A stretch of DNA of 49,634 bases from Prolixibacteraceae bacterium. Lineage in GTDB: Bacteria; Bacteroidota; Bacteroidia; Bacteroidales; Prolixibacteraceae. Where the stretch lies: assembly GCA_003457135.1 (NCBI GenBank), contig DMSQ01000044.1:1-49634 (forward strand), written 5' to 3'. Of the stretch, positions 23,616-31,784 are shown one piece after another. The notes below the pieces were generated by a model. That model did no database searches and had not been told where the DNA came from. It saw only the letters and a list, made by a program, of their open reading frames with translations. Position numbers and translations under genes: made by a program. Numbering within the stretch: position 1 is the first letter of the stretch; every line of letters begins with the position of its first letter.

Positions 23616-25418
23616 TTAATTCTTTTTTTTGTTCGAATAGAATTGCTGAAGGATCGAATCATCGTTGGCTTCCTTCGATAACGACTCAATTGTATTTGGT
23701 GGAACATCACACAAATCAAGGGCTATCAATCCATCCAGACAATTATTAAACTTCGGATCAACATTAAATCCGATAATTTTAGCATTTAGCCTGATGTATT
23801 TCTTTAAAAGAACAGGTAAGCCTGAATTCAGTTCGTCCACATCGCCAATAAATTTATCCAGCGAATTGATGTCATTGTCCATCGTCTGCATGATCACATT
23901 CAGATTTTGATCATCGGTTTTAAACTTGTATGAATTGCGCGGTGTAATGCTTTTTGCCAGTTTCCAGTCGAAATGATATTCCATAATGAACTTGATGATC
24001 ATTTCTTTGGAAGTAGCTGAGTAGTCATCGCTTACACTGACCGGACCCATCAGATAGCGGTATTCGGGGTTTTTAAGTGTAAAATACATAATACCTTTCC
24101 ATAGCAGGAACAGTGGTATGGGTTTTCGCTGATATTCCCTGACCACAAATGAACGCCCCAGTTCCATCGTTTGCCTGAGCATATCCTGAAGGTCGTCCCT
24201 GATTTTAAACAGGCTATGAATATAAAAACCACGAACCCCAAACTTGTGCATAATTTCGGCGCCTTTTCCAATCCGGTAAGCGCCAACTATCATTTGAGCC
24301 TCTGAATCCCAGATAAACATCTGGTTGTAATAAAGATCAAATTCATCCAGATCAATGCTGCGGTTGGTTCCTTCACCAACCTGCCTGAAAGTGACTTCGC
24401 GAAGGCGGCCAATTTCAAGGAGAATGCCGGGAATCCGCTTTGACGGCGCACAATAAACTGCATAATTTTTCATCCTGAACAACAAAAATTCTGAGCCGAG
24501 TTCCTGAAGTTCCTGAATAATCTTTTCGCGCGGTACCGGTTCTGCAACAGGTTCAATCCGTAGCTGGCGTTTCAGCGAATAGTTGAAAAATTTTTTTACT
24601 TCAATCTTCGAGCACAGCAGATAAGTTTTGGCGCGCAAATATCTGCCATACTGGTAGAGATCCGCGAATTTATCCTGTTCTTCAACCGAAACAGCGCTTC
24701 CGATCCTGATCTTAACCGGATTTTTATGCCGGTGTAAAATTTCAGTCGGAAGTTTCATGCTTTTCAACGAAGAATGAATATTTCCCATCATATAGAACAA
24801 ACGACTGTTATAACCCTGAAAATGAATCGGGACAACCGGTACTTTTTGCTCCTTGATGTATCTTATTGTATTTTGATTCCACTGTTTATCCGACAAGGCA
24901 TGCGACGCATCGAACTGAGAAACCTCTCCGGCGGGAAAAAGGCAAAGCAATCCGCCTTTTCCCAAATGTGCGGTAGCTTTATCCCATCCGGAATGACTGA
25001 CCTGTTTATCTGACTTTTTTTTGGCCACCTGCTCTTCCAGAAAAAAATCGCTGACCGGTTCGATCTTCCGGAGCAATTGAGAGGACACTATTTTAACATC
25101 TAAACGAACCTGACTTAAAATCTGGATGAGCAGAAAACCTTCGAGGCCACCAAATGGATAATTGCAAATAACTAGGACCGAACCTGTTTTTGGAACCCGC
25201 TTATGCAATTCTTCCATATCAAATACATAATTGATCTTCAGAATTTTGATCAGTTCGTCAACAAAATCAAGTCCTTTCTTGTCGCCAATCTGATTGTAAA
25301 CCCGGTTTAATTTATCGAATCGCAGAAAAAACATCAGGAACCGGGCAAAATGTTCGCCACCAATAAAACTAAGCTTTGGGTTTGCTTTCAGGAAGTCTTT
25401 TGGTTTAAAAAGTTCCAT
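23616..25418 (-). CDS. Fused O-acyltransferase/N-acyltransferase (GlsF/OlsF-like, amino-acid lipid synthesis)
   Basis: From the ATG of MELFKPKDFL the protein is 600 residues. A longer reading starts 13 codons earlier at a TTG and is less likely. The N-terminal half is a PlsC-like lysophospholipid acyltransferase (VLVICNYPFGGLEG at 82-95, FPAGEVSQFD at 161-170). The C-terminal half is a GNAT/hemolysin-like N-acyltransferase (IGRLREVTFRQVGEGTNRS, YRIGKGAEIMHKFGVRGFY, SFVVREYQRKPIPLFLLWKG, YLMGPVSVSDDYS). Fusions of this type make ornithine or glycine lipids in Flavobacterium and Serratia (OlsF/GlsF), and Bacteroides uses separate GlsB and GlsA. Oddly, the histidine of the acyltransferase NHP motif is a tyrosine (Y87, codon TAT). 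Membrane-associated; assignment by architecture. Confidence 0.78.
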   Translation of the reverse strand: MELFKPKDFLKANPKLSFIGGEHFARFLMFFLRFDKLNRVYNQIGDKKGLDFVDELIKILKINYVFDMEELHKRVPKTGSVLVICNYPFGGLEGFLLIQILSQVRLDVKIVSSQLLRKIEPVSDFFLEEQVAKKKSDKQVSHSGWDKATAHLGKGGLLCLFPAGEVSQFDASHALSDKQWNQNTIRYIKEQKVPVVPIHFQGYNSRLFYMMGNIHSSLKSMKLPTEILHRHKNPVKIRIGSAVSVEEQDKFADLYQYGRYLRAKTYLLCSKIEVKKFFNYSLKRQLRIEPVAEPVPREKIIQELQELGSEFLLFRMKNYAVYCAPSKRIPGILLEIGRLREVTFRQVGEGTNRSIDLDEFDLYYNQMFIWDSEAQMIVGAYRIGKGAEIMHKFGVRGFYIHSLFKIRDDLQDMLRQTMELGRSFVVREYQRKPIPLFLLWKGIMYFTLKNPEYRYLMGPVSVSDDYSATSKEMIIKFIMEYHFDWKLAKSITPRNSYKFKTDDQNLNVIMQTMDNDINSLDKFIGDVDELNSGLPVLLKKYIRLNAKIIGFNVDPKFNNCLDGLIALDLCDVPPNTIESLSKEANDDSILQQFYSNKKKN

Positions 25419-25579
25419 ATTCGTAATAACAGGTGTTTCTAATTCAAAAAGAAGCAATTACATCTTTTCTACTTTGTCGAACCAAACCAGGTTGATATCG
25501 AAAAAAGAATTCTTAAAAATGAACATTTTTTTTGGTCAATTGTAGTTGAAATAGCTTAATTCGCATAAAAATTTAGAAA

Positions 25580-27490
25580 TTGAACATACTCTATCAAAAA
25601 TACGACATCAATCAGTGGTTGCCTACCACCAAAAAAGAGGTAGAATCGAGGGGTTGGGACAGTGTTGATGTCATCTTTTTTACCGGAGATGCCTATGTTG
25701 ACCATCCTTCGTTTGGTGCCGCTGTAATCGGCCGGATACTTGAAGCAGAAGGCCTTAAGGTGGCCATTGTTCCGCAGCCAAACTGGCAGGACGATTTGCG
25801 CGATTTTAAAAAACTGGGCAAACCAAACCTGTATTTCGCGGTAACTGCCGGCAATATGGATTCGATGGTGAACCATTACACCGCCAATAAGCGAAAAAGA
25901 TCAAACGATTCTTATACACCGGGGGGAAAGGCAGGCCAGCGGCCTGATTATGCTACCACTGTTTATTGTAATATCCTGAAAGAACTTTTTCCTGACGTAC
26001 CTTTGGTTATTGGCGGAATTGAAGCATCGCTGCGCCGTGTAACGCATTACGATTACTGGAGCGACAAGCTGAAGCCTTCGATTTTAATTGAATCGAAGGC
26101 GGATATGCTCTTTTACGGAATGGGAGAAAAGTCAATTCTGGAGTATTCCCGGCTGATCCAAAAAGGAGTTGATCCTTCAAAGCTGACCAATATTCCTCAA
26201 ACAGCATTCCTGATTCCGAAGGACGGCGAGTATGTGACCAACAAAAAGTGGAACAGCATTAAGCTTTATTCTTTCGAAGAATGTCAGGAAGATAAAAAGA
26301 AATATGCCAAAAACTTCATGCACATTGAGGAAGAATCCAATAAGGTTGAGGCCAATGTTATTATTCAGGAAATTGGCGATCAACAAGTAATTGTAAATCC
26401 ACCCTGGCCTCCATTGGAAGAAAAGGAAATTGACCGGTTTTATGATCTTCCGTTTACACGCCTTCCCCACCCCCGCTATAAAAATAAAGAAGAAATCCCG
26501 GCCTATAACATGATCCGCCACTCGGTAAATATTCACCGGGGGTGTTTTGGTGGCTGTACATTTTGTACCATTTCGGCCCATCAGGGGAAATTTATTGCCA
26601 GCCGTTCCGAAGAATCAATCCTGAAAGAGGTGGACAAACTGGTGTTGATGCCCGATTTCAAAGGATATATTTCCGATTTGGGAGGGCCTTCGGCCAACAT
26701 GTATAAAATGAAAGGTATCCACCAGGAAATTTGCAATAAATGTAAACGTCCGTCCTGTGTTTTTCCTGATGTTTGTAAAAACCTGAATATTGATCACAAA
26801 CCAATGCTCGATTTGTACAAAAAAGTTCGCCAGCATCCTGATGTTAAAAAGGCCTTTATTGGCAGCGGAATCCGTTACGATATGATTTTAAAGGAAACCA
26901 GCGATCCTCAGGTGAATAAAAACAACATGGAATACCTGCGCGAAGTCATCAAGCACCATGTCTCAGGAAGGCTGAAAGTTGCTCCTGAACACACATCCGA
27001 TCAGGTTCTTGATTTGATGCGAAAACCTTCATTCAAACTTTTTCATAAGCTGAACAAGGTTTTTCAGGAAATAAACAAAGAAGAAGGTTTAAATCAACAA
27101 TTAATTCCTTATTTCATTTCGAGCCATCCGGGATGCGAAAATGTGGACATGGCCAATCTGGCGGTCGAAACCAAACAACTCGACTTCAAACTCGAACAAA
27201 TCCAGGACTTCACCCCAACTCCGATGACTTTGGCTACTGTGATTTATTATACCGGGTATCACCCTTACACGATGCAAAAAGTCTTTACTGCCAAAAGTCA
27301 GAAAGAAAAACTGGCCCAACGCAAATACTTTTTCTGGTACCAGCGCGAAAATCAGCAGGAAATAAAAAGTGAGCTTTTGCGTCTGAACCGGAGAGATTTG
27401 CTGGACGGGTTGTTTGGCAAAGCCTCCCCCCTCCGTAGGAGGGGGATTTGGCCGCAAACCAGTGCCAAAGTAAAGCCATCTGACCATTGA
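25580..27490 (+). CDS. ygiQ: YgiQ-family radical SAM protein
   Basis: The 636 residues match YgiQ: NQWLPTTKKEVESRGWDSVD, FFTGDAYVDHPSFG and GGIEASLRRVTHYDYWSD in the N-terminal half, and the radical SAM cluster CFGGCTFC (C322, C326, C329). The start must be non-ATG: the frame has a TAG at 25574-25576 and the first usable codon is TTG at 25580, giving (M)NILYQKYD before the conserved NQWLPTTKKE. The last 20 or so residues are not conserved and come from a GC-rich palindrome (CCCCCTCC/GGAGGGGG, 27427-27445) read as ASPLRRRGIW. YgiQ's reaction is not established. The gap upstream is 161 bases with no clear promoter. Confidence 0.92.
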   Translation: MNILYQKYDINQWLPTTKKEVESRGWDSVDVIFFTGDAYVDHPSFGAAVIGRILEAEGLKVAIVPQPNWQDDLRDFKKLGKPNLYFAVTAGNMDSMVNHYTANKRKRSNDSYTPGGKAGQRPDYATTVYCNILKELFPDVPLVIGGIEASLRRVTHYDYWSDKLKPSILIESKADMLFYGMGEKSILEYSRLIQKGVDPSKLTNIPQTAFLIPKDGEYVTNKKWNSIKLYSFEECQEDKKKYAKNFMHIEEESNKVEANVIIQEIGDQQVIVNPPWPPLEEKEIDRFYDLPFTRLPHPRYKNKEEIPAYNMIRHSVNIHRGCFGGCTFCTISAHQGKFIASRSEESILKEVDKLVLMPDFKGYISDLGGPSANMYKMKGIHQEICNKCKRPSCVFPDVCKNLNIDHKPMLDLYKKVRQHPDVKKAFIGSGIRYDMILKETSDPQVNKNNMEYLREVIKHHVSGRLKVAPEHTSDQVLDLMRKPSFKLFHKLNKVFQEINKEEGLNQQLIPYFISSHPGCENVDMANLAVETKQLDFKLEQIQDFTPTPMTLATVIYYTGYHPYTMQKVFTAKSQKEKLAQRKYFFWYQRENQQEIKSELLRLNRRDLLDGLFGKASPLRRRGIWPQTSAKVKPSDH

Positions 27491-27568
27491 CTATTTGGCC
27501 ATTGACCATTTAAATAGTTAATCGTAAATAACCTAATCGTAAATCAATTAACCATTAGACCAATAAAT

Positions 27569-28321
27569 ATGAAATTAAAAATCATCACAATCATATTCTC
27601 CTTGTTTTTCCTGACTTCGTGTGCCGAATTAACGCAAATCGCCCAATCAGTTGCCTCTCAGAATTTGCCGTTAACCAACGCTGAAATAGTAGGCGGTCTG
27701 AAAGATGCACTTTTGGTTGGAACGGATAGTTCGGTAAACCGCTTATCGGCTATTGACGGATATCTGAAGGATCAGGCAGTAAAAATTTTATTGCCTCCTG
27801 AAGCCAAAACCATTACCGATCACCTTTCGAAACTTCCGGGCGGAGCCAAATTGGTCGAAGATGTGATTGTTCGCATTAACCGTGCGGCAGAAGACGCAGC
27901 TAAAGGTGCCAAACCAATTTTTGTGAATAGTGTGAAAGAAATGACTTTTACCGATGCTTTACAAATCCTGAAAGGCCAGGATAATGCAGCGACTCAATAT
28001 TTCAGACAAAAAACATCGGCACAATTAGGAGAATTGTATCGCCCTAAAATCCGTGAATCGTTGAATAAAAACCTTGTTGCAGGCATTTCAACCCAGCAAT
28101 CGTGGAACGAACTAACCACGCAATGGAACAGGTTGGCTGGTTCTGCTATTGGAAAAATTGGAGGACTAAAAACTGTTGATGTAAAATTGGAAGACTATAT
28201 TTTGCAGCAAGCTTTAAACGGACTGTTCCTTAAAATTGCAGAGCGTGAAAAAGACATACGAAACAATGTCAATGCCCGTGTAACAGCACTTTTAAAAAGG
28301 GTTTTTGGAAGCCAGAAATAG
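27569..28321 (+). CDS. DUF4197 lipoprotein
   Basis: The 250-residue protein has a lipobox (FLTSC, Cys18) and is then mostly helical, with LTNAEIVGGLKDALLVGTDSSVNRLS, the LPPEAKTI region and a C-terminal ALNGLFLKIAEREKDIRNN. This pattern fits DUF4197, a family of periplasmic lipoproteins of unknown role. It follows ygiQ after 78 bases that contain two copies of TAATCGTAAAT and small ATTGACC-type repeats. No partner or substrate can be inferred. Confidence 0.85.
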   Translation: MKLKIITIIFSLFFLTSCAELTQIAQSVASQNLPLTNAEIVGGLKDALLVGTDSSVNRLSAIDGYLKDQAVKILLPPEAKTITDHLSKLPGGAKLVEDVIVRINRAAEDAAKGAKPIFVNSVKEMTFTDALQILKGQDNAATQYFRQKTSAQLGELYRPKIRESLNKNLVAGISTQQSWNELTTQWNRLAGSAIGKIGGLKTVDVKLEDYILQQALNGLFLKIAEREKDIRNNVNARVTALLKRVFGSQK

Positions 28322-28334
28322 AAGCCTCCCCTAA

Positions 28335-28469
28335 CCCCTCCAAAGGGAGGGGAATGAACCGGTATCCGACCATTTATTCGTTCATACAAACATGTTCTTT
28401 ATAAGTTCTTCCTGAGTTGAGATTAAGTTCAGAATCTTCACAATCTGACTCCCTTCCCTAGGGGAAGGG
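28335..28469. repeat. Pair of GC-rich palindromes bordering a small intergenic segment
   Basis: CCCCTCCaaagGGAGGGG (28335-28352) lies 13 bases after the DUF4197 stop and could act as its terminator stem, though without a T-tract. CCCTTCCCtaGGGGAAGGG (28451-28469) lies 100 bases on. Both resemble the palindrome inside the ygiQ end and belong to a C-rich repeat type common in Bacteroidota intergenic DNA. The 28322-28480 stretch has no gene. Confidence 0.6.
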
Positions 28470-28481
28470 TTGGGGATGGGG

Positions 28482-28655
28482 CTAATTAGTCTGAAACAAC
28501 CTTCCCTGCCAGGTATTCTGTTCTTCCAGCAGTTTTTCCAGTTTAGCAGTAAACTCAAAGTTCTTCAAACCCCATCGGGGAGCAACCAGCAATTCATACA
28601 GGGCTTCGCTTACAAACCGCTCAACAACTATTTTAGGGTTCAGGAATTCCATCAA
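28482..28655 (-). pseudogene. C-terminal remnant of a second TIGR01212 radical SAM gene
   Basis: Read leftward, this stretch stays open from about 28655 to a TAG at 28484-28482 and encodes FLNPKIVVERFVSEALYELL, then VAPRWGLKNFEFTAKLEKLL and EEQNTWQGRLFQTN. It aligns without gaps to the C-terminus of the intact gene at 28907-29854, with conservative changes (for example ERDTWQGRNF to EQNTWQGRLF). The 43 bases 28601-28643 are identical to 29026-29068 while the rest is diverged. The catalytic radical SAM part is absent, so this is the tail of a lost tandem paralogue. Confidence 0.8.
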
Positions 28656-28682
28656 GACACTGCGAATAACGCGAATCGAACC

Positions 28683-28865
28683 AATACGCAGATCGGATTG
28701 ACTTTCGATTTGATCCGTAAAATCATTAAAAATCCAGATATGGCAGACAAAATACCCGACAATGCCATCATTGAATTCGTAGAAAAGGATTTTGAAGTGA
28801 GAAAAAAAAGCTATGCAAAAAACAGCAAATTGATCAACGTAAAAAATGAGATTGAGATAATTTAA
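28683..28865 (+). pseudogene. 3' remnant of a small DUF5647-like gene
   Basis: The plus strand encodes about 60 residues: NTQIGLTFDLIRKIIKNPDM, ADKIPDNAIIEFVEKDFEVR and KKSYAKNSKLINVKNEIEII, ending at a TAA. The pattern of a helix, NP, IPDNA and a beta strand resembles small DUF5647-type proteins of about 70-90 residues. No start codon lies at the expected place; upstream, the frame runs into antisense of the radical SAM remnant. The gene seems to have lost its 5' end in the same rearrangement. A short product from an internal ATG (MADKIP) cannot be excluded. The family link is from memory. Confidence 0.5.
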
Positions 28866-28877
28866 TAGACAGTATCC

Positions 28878-28919
28878 TGATCACTGCGACTGATCACTGC
28901 GACTGATCACTGCGACTGA
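28878..28919. repeat. Three tandem copies of a 13-bp unit (TGATCACTGCGAC)
   Basis: Copies at 28878-28890, 28891-28903 and 28904-28916 are identical, followed by TGA. The stop codon and last residues (QSQ) of the radical SAM gene lie inside the last copy, so the array has touched the coding end. Similar units occur at 9558-9578 and, inverted, at about 38182-38200. This is too short and closely packed to be a CRISPR array. Confidence 0.85.
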
Positions 28920-29854
28920 AAATTCCTTCCCTGCCAGGTATCCCTTTCTTCCAGCAGTTTTTCAAGTTTGGCCGTGAACTCGAAGTTTTTCATGCCCCAT
29001 CGCGGTGCAACCAGTAATTCATCCGGGGCTTCGCTTACAAACCGCTCAACAACTATTTTAGGGTTCAGTAATTCCAGGTACCTTGCCACTAAATCCAGAT
29101 AGCCATCCACTGTAAACATCGGAAACTGCTCCTGATTTTGAAGGTACTCAAGATACATTTTCGTACCTCTATGAATTTGAAGCTGGTGTAGTTTCAGGTT
29201 TTCGACCGGAAGTTGAGAAATCACTTTGGCCTGTTCAAGCCAATCGGTCTCATTTTCGCTCGGTAAACCCAGTATCAGATGAGCACAATTGTGGATTTTC
29301 CTTCGGGCAGTTTCTTCCAGAGCCCAAACCGATTCCTCGAAACTATGCCCACGGTTCATCCGGTCGAGACTTGAATTCAGGTGCGATTCAATCCCAAATT
29401 CAAGCATGATGTAATATTTCCGGGCAAGATCCTGAAGATAGTCCAGAATTTCAGTTGTCAGACAATCAGGGCGGGTGGCAATGACCAAACCAATAACTTC
29501 AGGATGATCCAAAGCTTCGCCATACAGGGCTTCCAGGTTTTCGAGCGGGGCATAAGTATTGCTGAACGACTGAAAATAGGCCAGATATTTCATTGAATTG
29601 TATTTCCTGGAGAAGAATTGAATCCCTTCATTCAGTTGACTTGTGACACTTTTTCCCAGATTGCAATATTCGGGTGAGAAGGTCAGGTTATTACAATACG
29701 AACAACCTCCGCTACCTCTTGAGCCATCGCGGTTGGGGCAGGTAAAACCGGCATCAATCGAAATTTTCTGCACCCGGCCATTAAATTTTCCCCGAAAATA
29801 ACCGGAAAAATCATTATATCGCTTGTTGCTTCCCCACAAAAACCGGTTTGTCAT
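28907..29854 (-). CDS. TIGR01212-family radical SAM protein (YhcC-like)
   Basis: The 315 residues contain the unusual wide cluster motif CPNRDGSRGSGGCSYC (C39, C51, C54) that marks TIGR01212, followed by AYFQSFSNTYAPLENL, IATRPDCLTTEIL and LEFGIESHLNSSLDRMNRGH. LPVENLKLHQLQIHRGTKM and the C-terminal VVERFVSEAPDELLVAPRWG are also typical. The family's reaction is unknown. The C-terminus ends inside a 13-bp tandem repeat. A remnant of a paralogue lies downstream, 41 bases beyond the repeat. A perfect -7 box lies 18 bases upstream of the start. Confidence 0.93.
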   Translation of the reverse strand: MTNRFLWGSNKRYNDFSGYFRGKFNGRVQKISIDAGFTCPNRDGSRGSGGCSYCNNLTFSPEYCNLGKSVTSQLNEGIQFFSRKYNSMKYLAYFQSFSNTYAPLENLEALYGEALDHPEVIGLVIATRPDCLTTEILDYLQDLARKYYIMLEFGIESHLNSSLDRMNRGHSFEESVWALEETARRKIHNCAHLILGLPSENETDWLEQAKVISQLPVENLKLHQLQIHRGTKMYLEYLQNQEQFPMFTVDGYLDLVARYLELLNPKIVVERFVSEAPDELLVAPRWGMKNFEFTAKLEKLLEERDTWQGRNFQSQ

Positions 29855-30193
29855 GTTGTTTTATTTAGTGGCAAAAGTAGTCCATTTTACCCAATACTCA
29901 TGGATGACTTCAAAGTGATCCCATGAGTAGCATTTCCTATGAACCTAAAAGATTTTGGCCCTCAAAAACCCGGAATAACAGCTCTGTTTTCCTGAAAATA
30001 AAGTAAAAACACTTAAAAGTTATATTTCATGAGAAACAACAACACACAAAATCTCTAATATTCAAATGATTAAATCAAAAACACATCCTGAAAATTGTTA
30101 AAAACTAGTTTATAACTTTTAGTTCAGAAGGCCGGGAAAGGTATAATTTCTTCGTGTTGAATTCATAAATTTAAAAAACGATAAAAAGTTGTT
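29855..30193. other. 339-base divergent intergenic region with one clear inverted repeat
   Basis: This gap lies between the divergent radical SAM and DUF4301 genes and has no gene. TACTCATGG (29895-29903) and CCATGAGTA (29921-29929) form a perfect 9-bp inverted repeat with a 17-base loop, just upstream of the radical SAM promoter box. It could be an operator or a structured leader. The right half is AT-rich and may contain the DUF4301 promoter, but no full -7 match was seen. Confidence 0.5.
29872..29879 (-). promoter_or_regulatory. Bacteroidota -7 promoter box for the radical SAM gene
   Basis: The minus strand reads TACTTTTG, a full match to TAnnTTTG, 18 bases upstream of the ATG. No convincing -33 TTG element was found at the usual spacing. 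Confidence 0.5.
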
Positions 30194-31735
30194 ATGTTTA
30201 AGCCTGAAGATATCAGCCAGATTGTAGCCAGAGGTAGTAGTCTGGCCACGATTGAACAACAGATTTTAAATTTTAAATCCGGTTTTCCATTCCTCCGGTT
30301 AACCGAAACGGCTGGTATTTATCACGGGCTTATCACTTTGTCGGACAACGAAATCCAAAAATATATTTCAGTGTTTGAAAACAAAGTTTCACAAGGTTTG
30401 TCTCTTCTGAAATTTGTCCCGGCATCGGGTGCGGCGAGCCGCATGTTCAACACATTGTTTTTTGCGCTGGAAGAATTACAAAACGGGACTGCAATATCAG
30501 AAATTTTAAATGATAAAGAAGTTGCCTTGTTTTTGGACCAACTCACCAGGTTTGCTTTTTATGGCGACCTGAAAGTTGTTGCATCGAACAGAAATAAAGC
30601 GATAGAAAATGTTTCATTTCAGGAATGGTTGGAATACCTGCTTTTTGAGAACGGACTGAATTACAGCAGTCTTCCCAAAGGATTACTCAAATTTCACAGC
30701 TACCACGGCGAAGATCGTACTCCGGTAGAAGAACATTTTGTTGAAGGCGTCCTATATGCAAAAAATAATGAAAGTGTCGTAAATCTTCATTTTACTGTTT
30801 CACCTGAACATCAGCAAGCCTTTAAAAAACATGTGGCTGAAATCAGTCCCAAATATGAACAATTTTTTGGGGTTCACTTTCAGGTAAGCTTCTCGCAGCA
30901 AAAACTTTCGACCGATTCCATTGCTGTCAATCCCGACAATGAACCTTTCAGAAATAATGATGGCAGCCTGCTTTTCAGGCAGGCAGGACATGGAGCATTG
31001 CTCGAAAACCTGAATGATCTGGATGCTGACCTTATTTTTATTAAAAACATTGATAATGTAGTTCCCGATCAGTACAAAGCCCCGACCATAGCCTATAAAA
31101 AAGCCCTGGCCGGCCTGCTGCTGAACCTTCAGGAGCAAATTTTTTATTATCAGAAGATACTCAGGGAGCATCATCCGGCTTCGCTCGAAAGTGGTTTTTA
31201 TGCCGAAGCAGCTAATTTTCTTGAGAATGTACTGAATATTACTCCGCCAAATAATCAGTATTACAGCGAAAAAGAAGAATTATACCATTATTTCAATCAT
31301 AAATTTAACCGGCCAATCCGGGTTTGCGGAATGGTGGAAAACCAGGGAGAACCTGGCGGTGGGCCATTTTTCGCTGTAAACCGCGATGGTTCTGTTTCAC
31401 TGCAAATTGTTGAAAATTCGCAAATTGATTTTAAAAATCAGGAACAATCGGCCATCGCAAAAAAAGCAAGCCATTTTAATCCGGTTGATTTGGTTTGTGC
31501 CGTAAAGAATTATACCGGAGAAAAATATAACCTGTTGAAATTCAGGGATCCGGAAACAGGCTTTATATCCGGAAAATCTAAAGACGGAAAAGAACTGAAA
31601 GTTCAGGAACTGCCCGGATTGTGGAATGGATCAATGTCGGATTGGAATACGCTTTTTGTAGAGGTTCCGATCGCAACCTTCAGTCCGGTTAAAACGATTA
31701 ATGATCTTTTGCGAAAAGAGCATCAGGTAAAATAA
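30194..31735 (+). CDS. DUF4301 protein, nucleotidyltransferase-like
   Basis: The 513 residues lack a signal peptide. FVPASGAASRMF (74-85) resembles the nucleotide-binding loop of sugar nucleotidyltransferases, and LLKFHSYHGEDRTPVEEHFVEG carries the residues most typical of DUF4301. Further on, HGALLENLNDLDADLIFIKN followed by IDNV looks like the acidic metal-binding region of UDP-sugar pyrophosphorylases. I therefore infer a cytoplasmic nucleotidyl-transfer activity on an unknown sugar phosphate. It is followed 49 bases later by a TPR gene that has its own promoter box. Family call good, function unproven. Confidence 0.82.
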   Translation: MFKPEDISQIVARGSSLATIEQQILNFKSGFPFLRLTETAGIYHGLITLSDNEIQKYISVFENKVSQGLSLLKFVPASGAASRMFNTLFFALEELQNGTAISEILNDKEVALFLDQLTRFAFYGDLKVVASNRNKAIENVSFQEWLEYLLFENGLNYSSLPKGLLKFHSYHGEDRTPVEEHFVEGVLYAKNNESVVNLHFTVSPEHQQAFKKHVAEISPKYEQFFGVHFQVSFSQQKLSTDSIAVNPDNEPFRNNDGSLLFRQAGHGALLENLNDLDADLIFIKNIDNVVPDQYKAPTIAYKKALAGLLLNLQEQIFYYQKILREHHPASLESGFYAEAANFLENVLNITPPNNQYYSEKEELYHYFNHKFNRPIRVCGMVENQGEPGGGPFFAVNRDGSVSLQIVENSQIDFKNQEQSAIAKKASHFNPVDLVCAVKNYTGEKYNLLKFRDPETGFISGKSKDGKELKVQELPGLWNGSMSDWNTLFVEVPIATFSPVKTINDLLRKEHQVK

Positions 31736-31757
31736 TGATTCAATCGAAAAGTATTCT

Positions 31758-31765
31758 TAAATTTG
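31758..31765 (+). promoter_or_regulatory. Bacteroidota -7 promoter box for the TPR gene
   Basis: TAAATTTG fully matches TAnnTTTG and lies 20 bases upstream of the ATG, implying a very short leader. A matching -33 element is not evident. Confidence 0.5.
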
Positions 31766-31784
31766 TACCCATTAATGAGAATAT

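Noticed and set aside
28470..28682. N-terminal part of a 131-codon plus-strand frame
   Set aside because: It is antisense to the radical SAM remnant; only the C-terminal part from about 28683 looks like a protein.
28878..28919. Possible CRISPR-like array
   Set aside because: The 13-bp units are directly adjacent with no spacers and only three copies; it is a simple tandem repeat.
29895..29929. Riboswitch or tRNA in the 29855-30193 gap
   Set aside because: Only a simple 9-bp inverted repeat is present; no cloverleaf or known aptamer pattern could be drawn.
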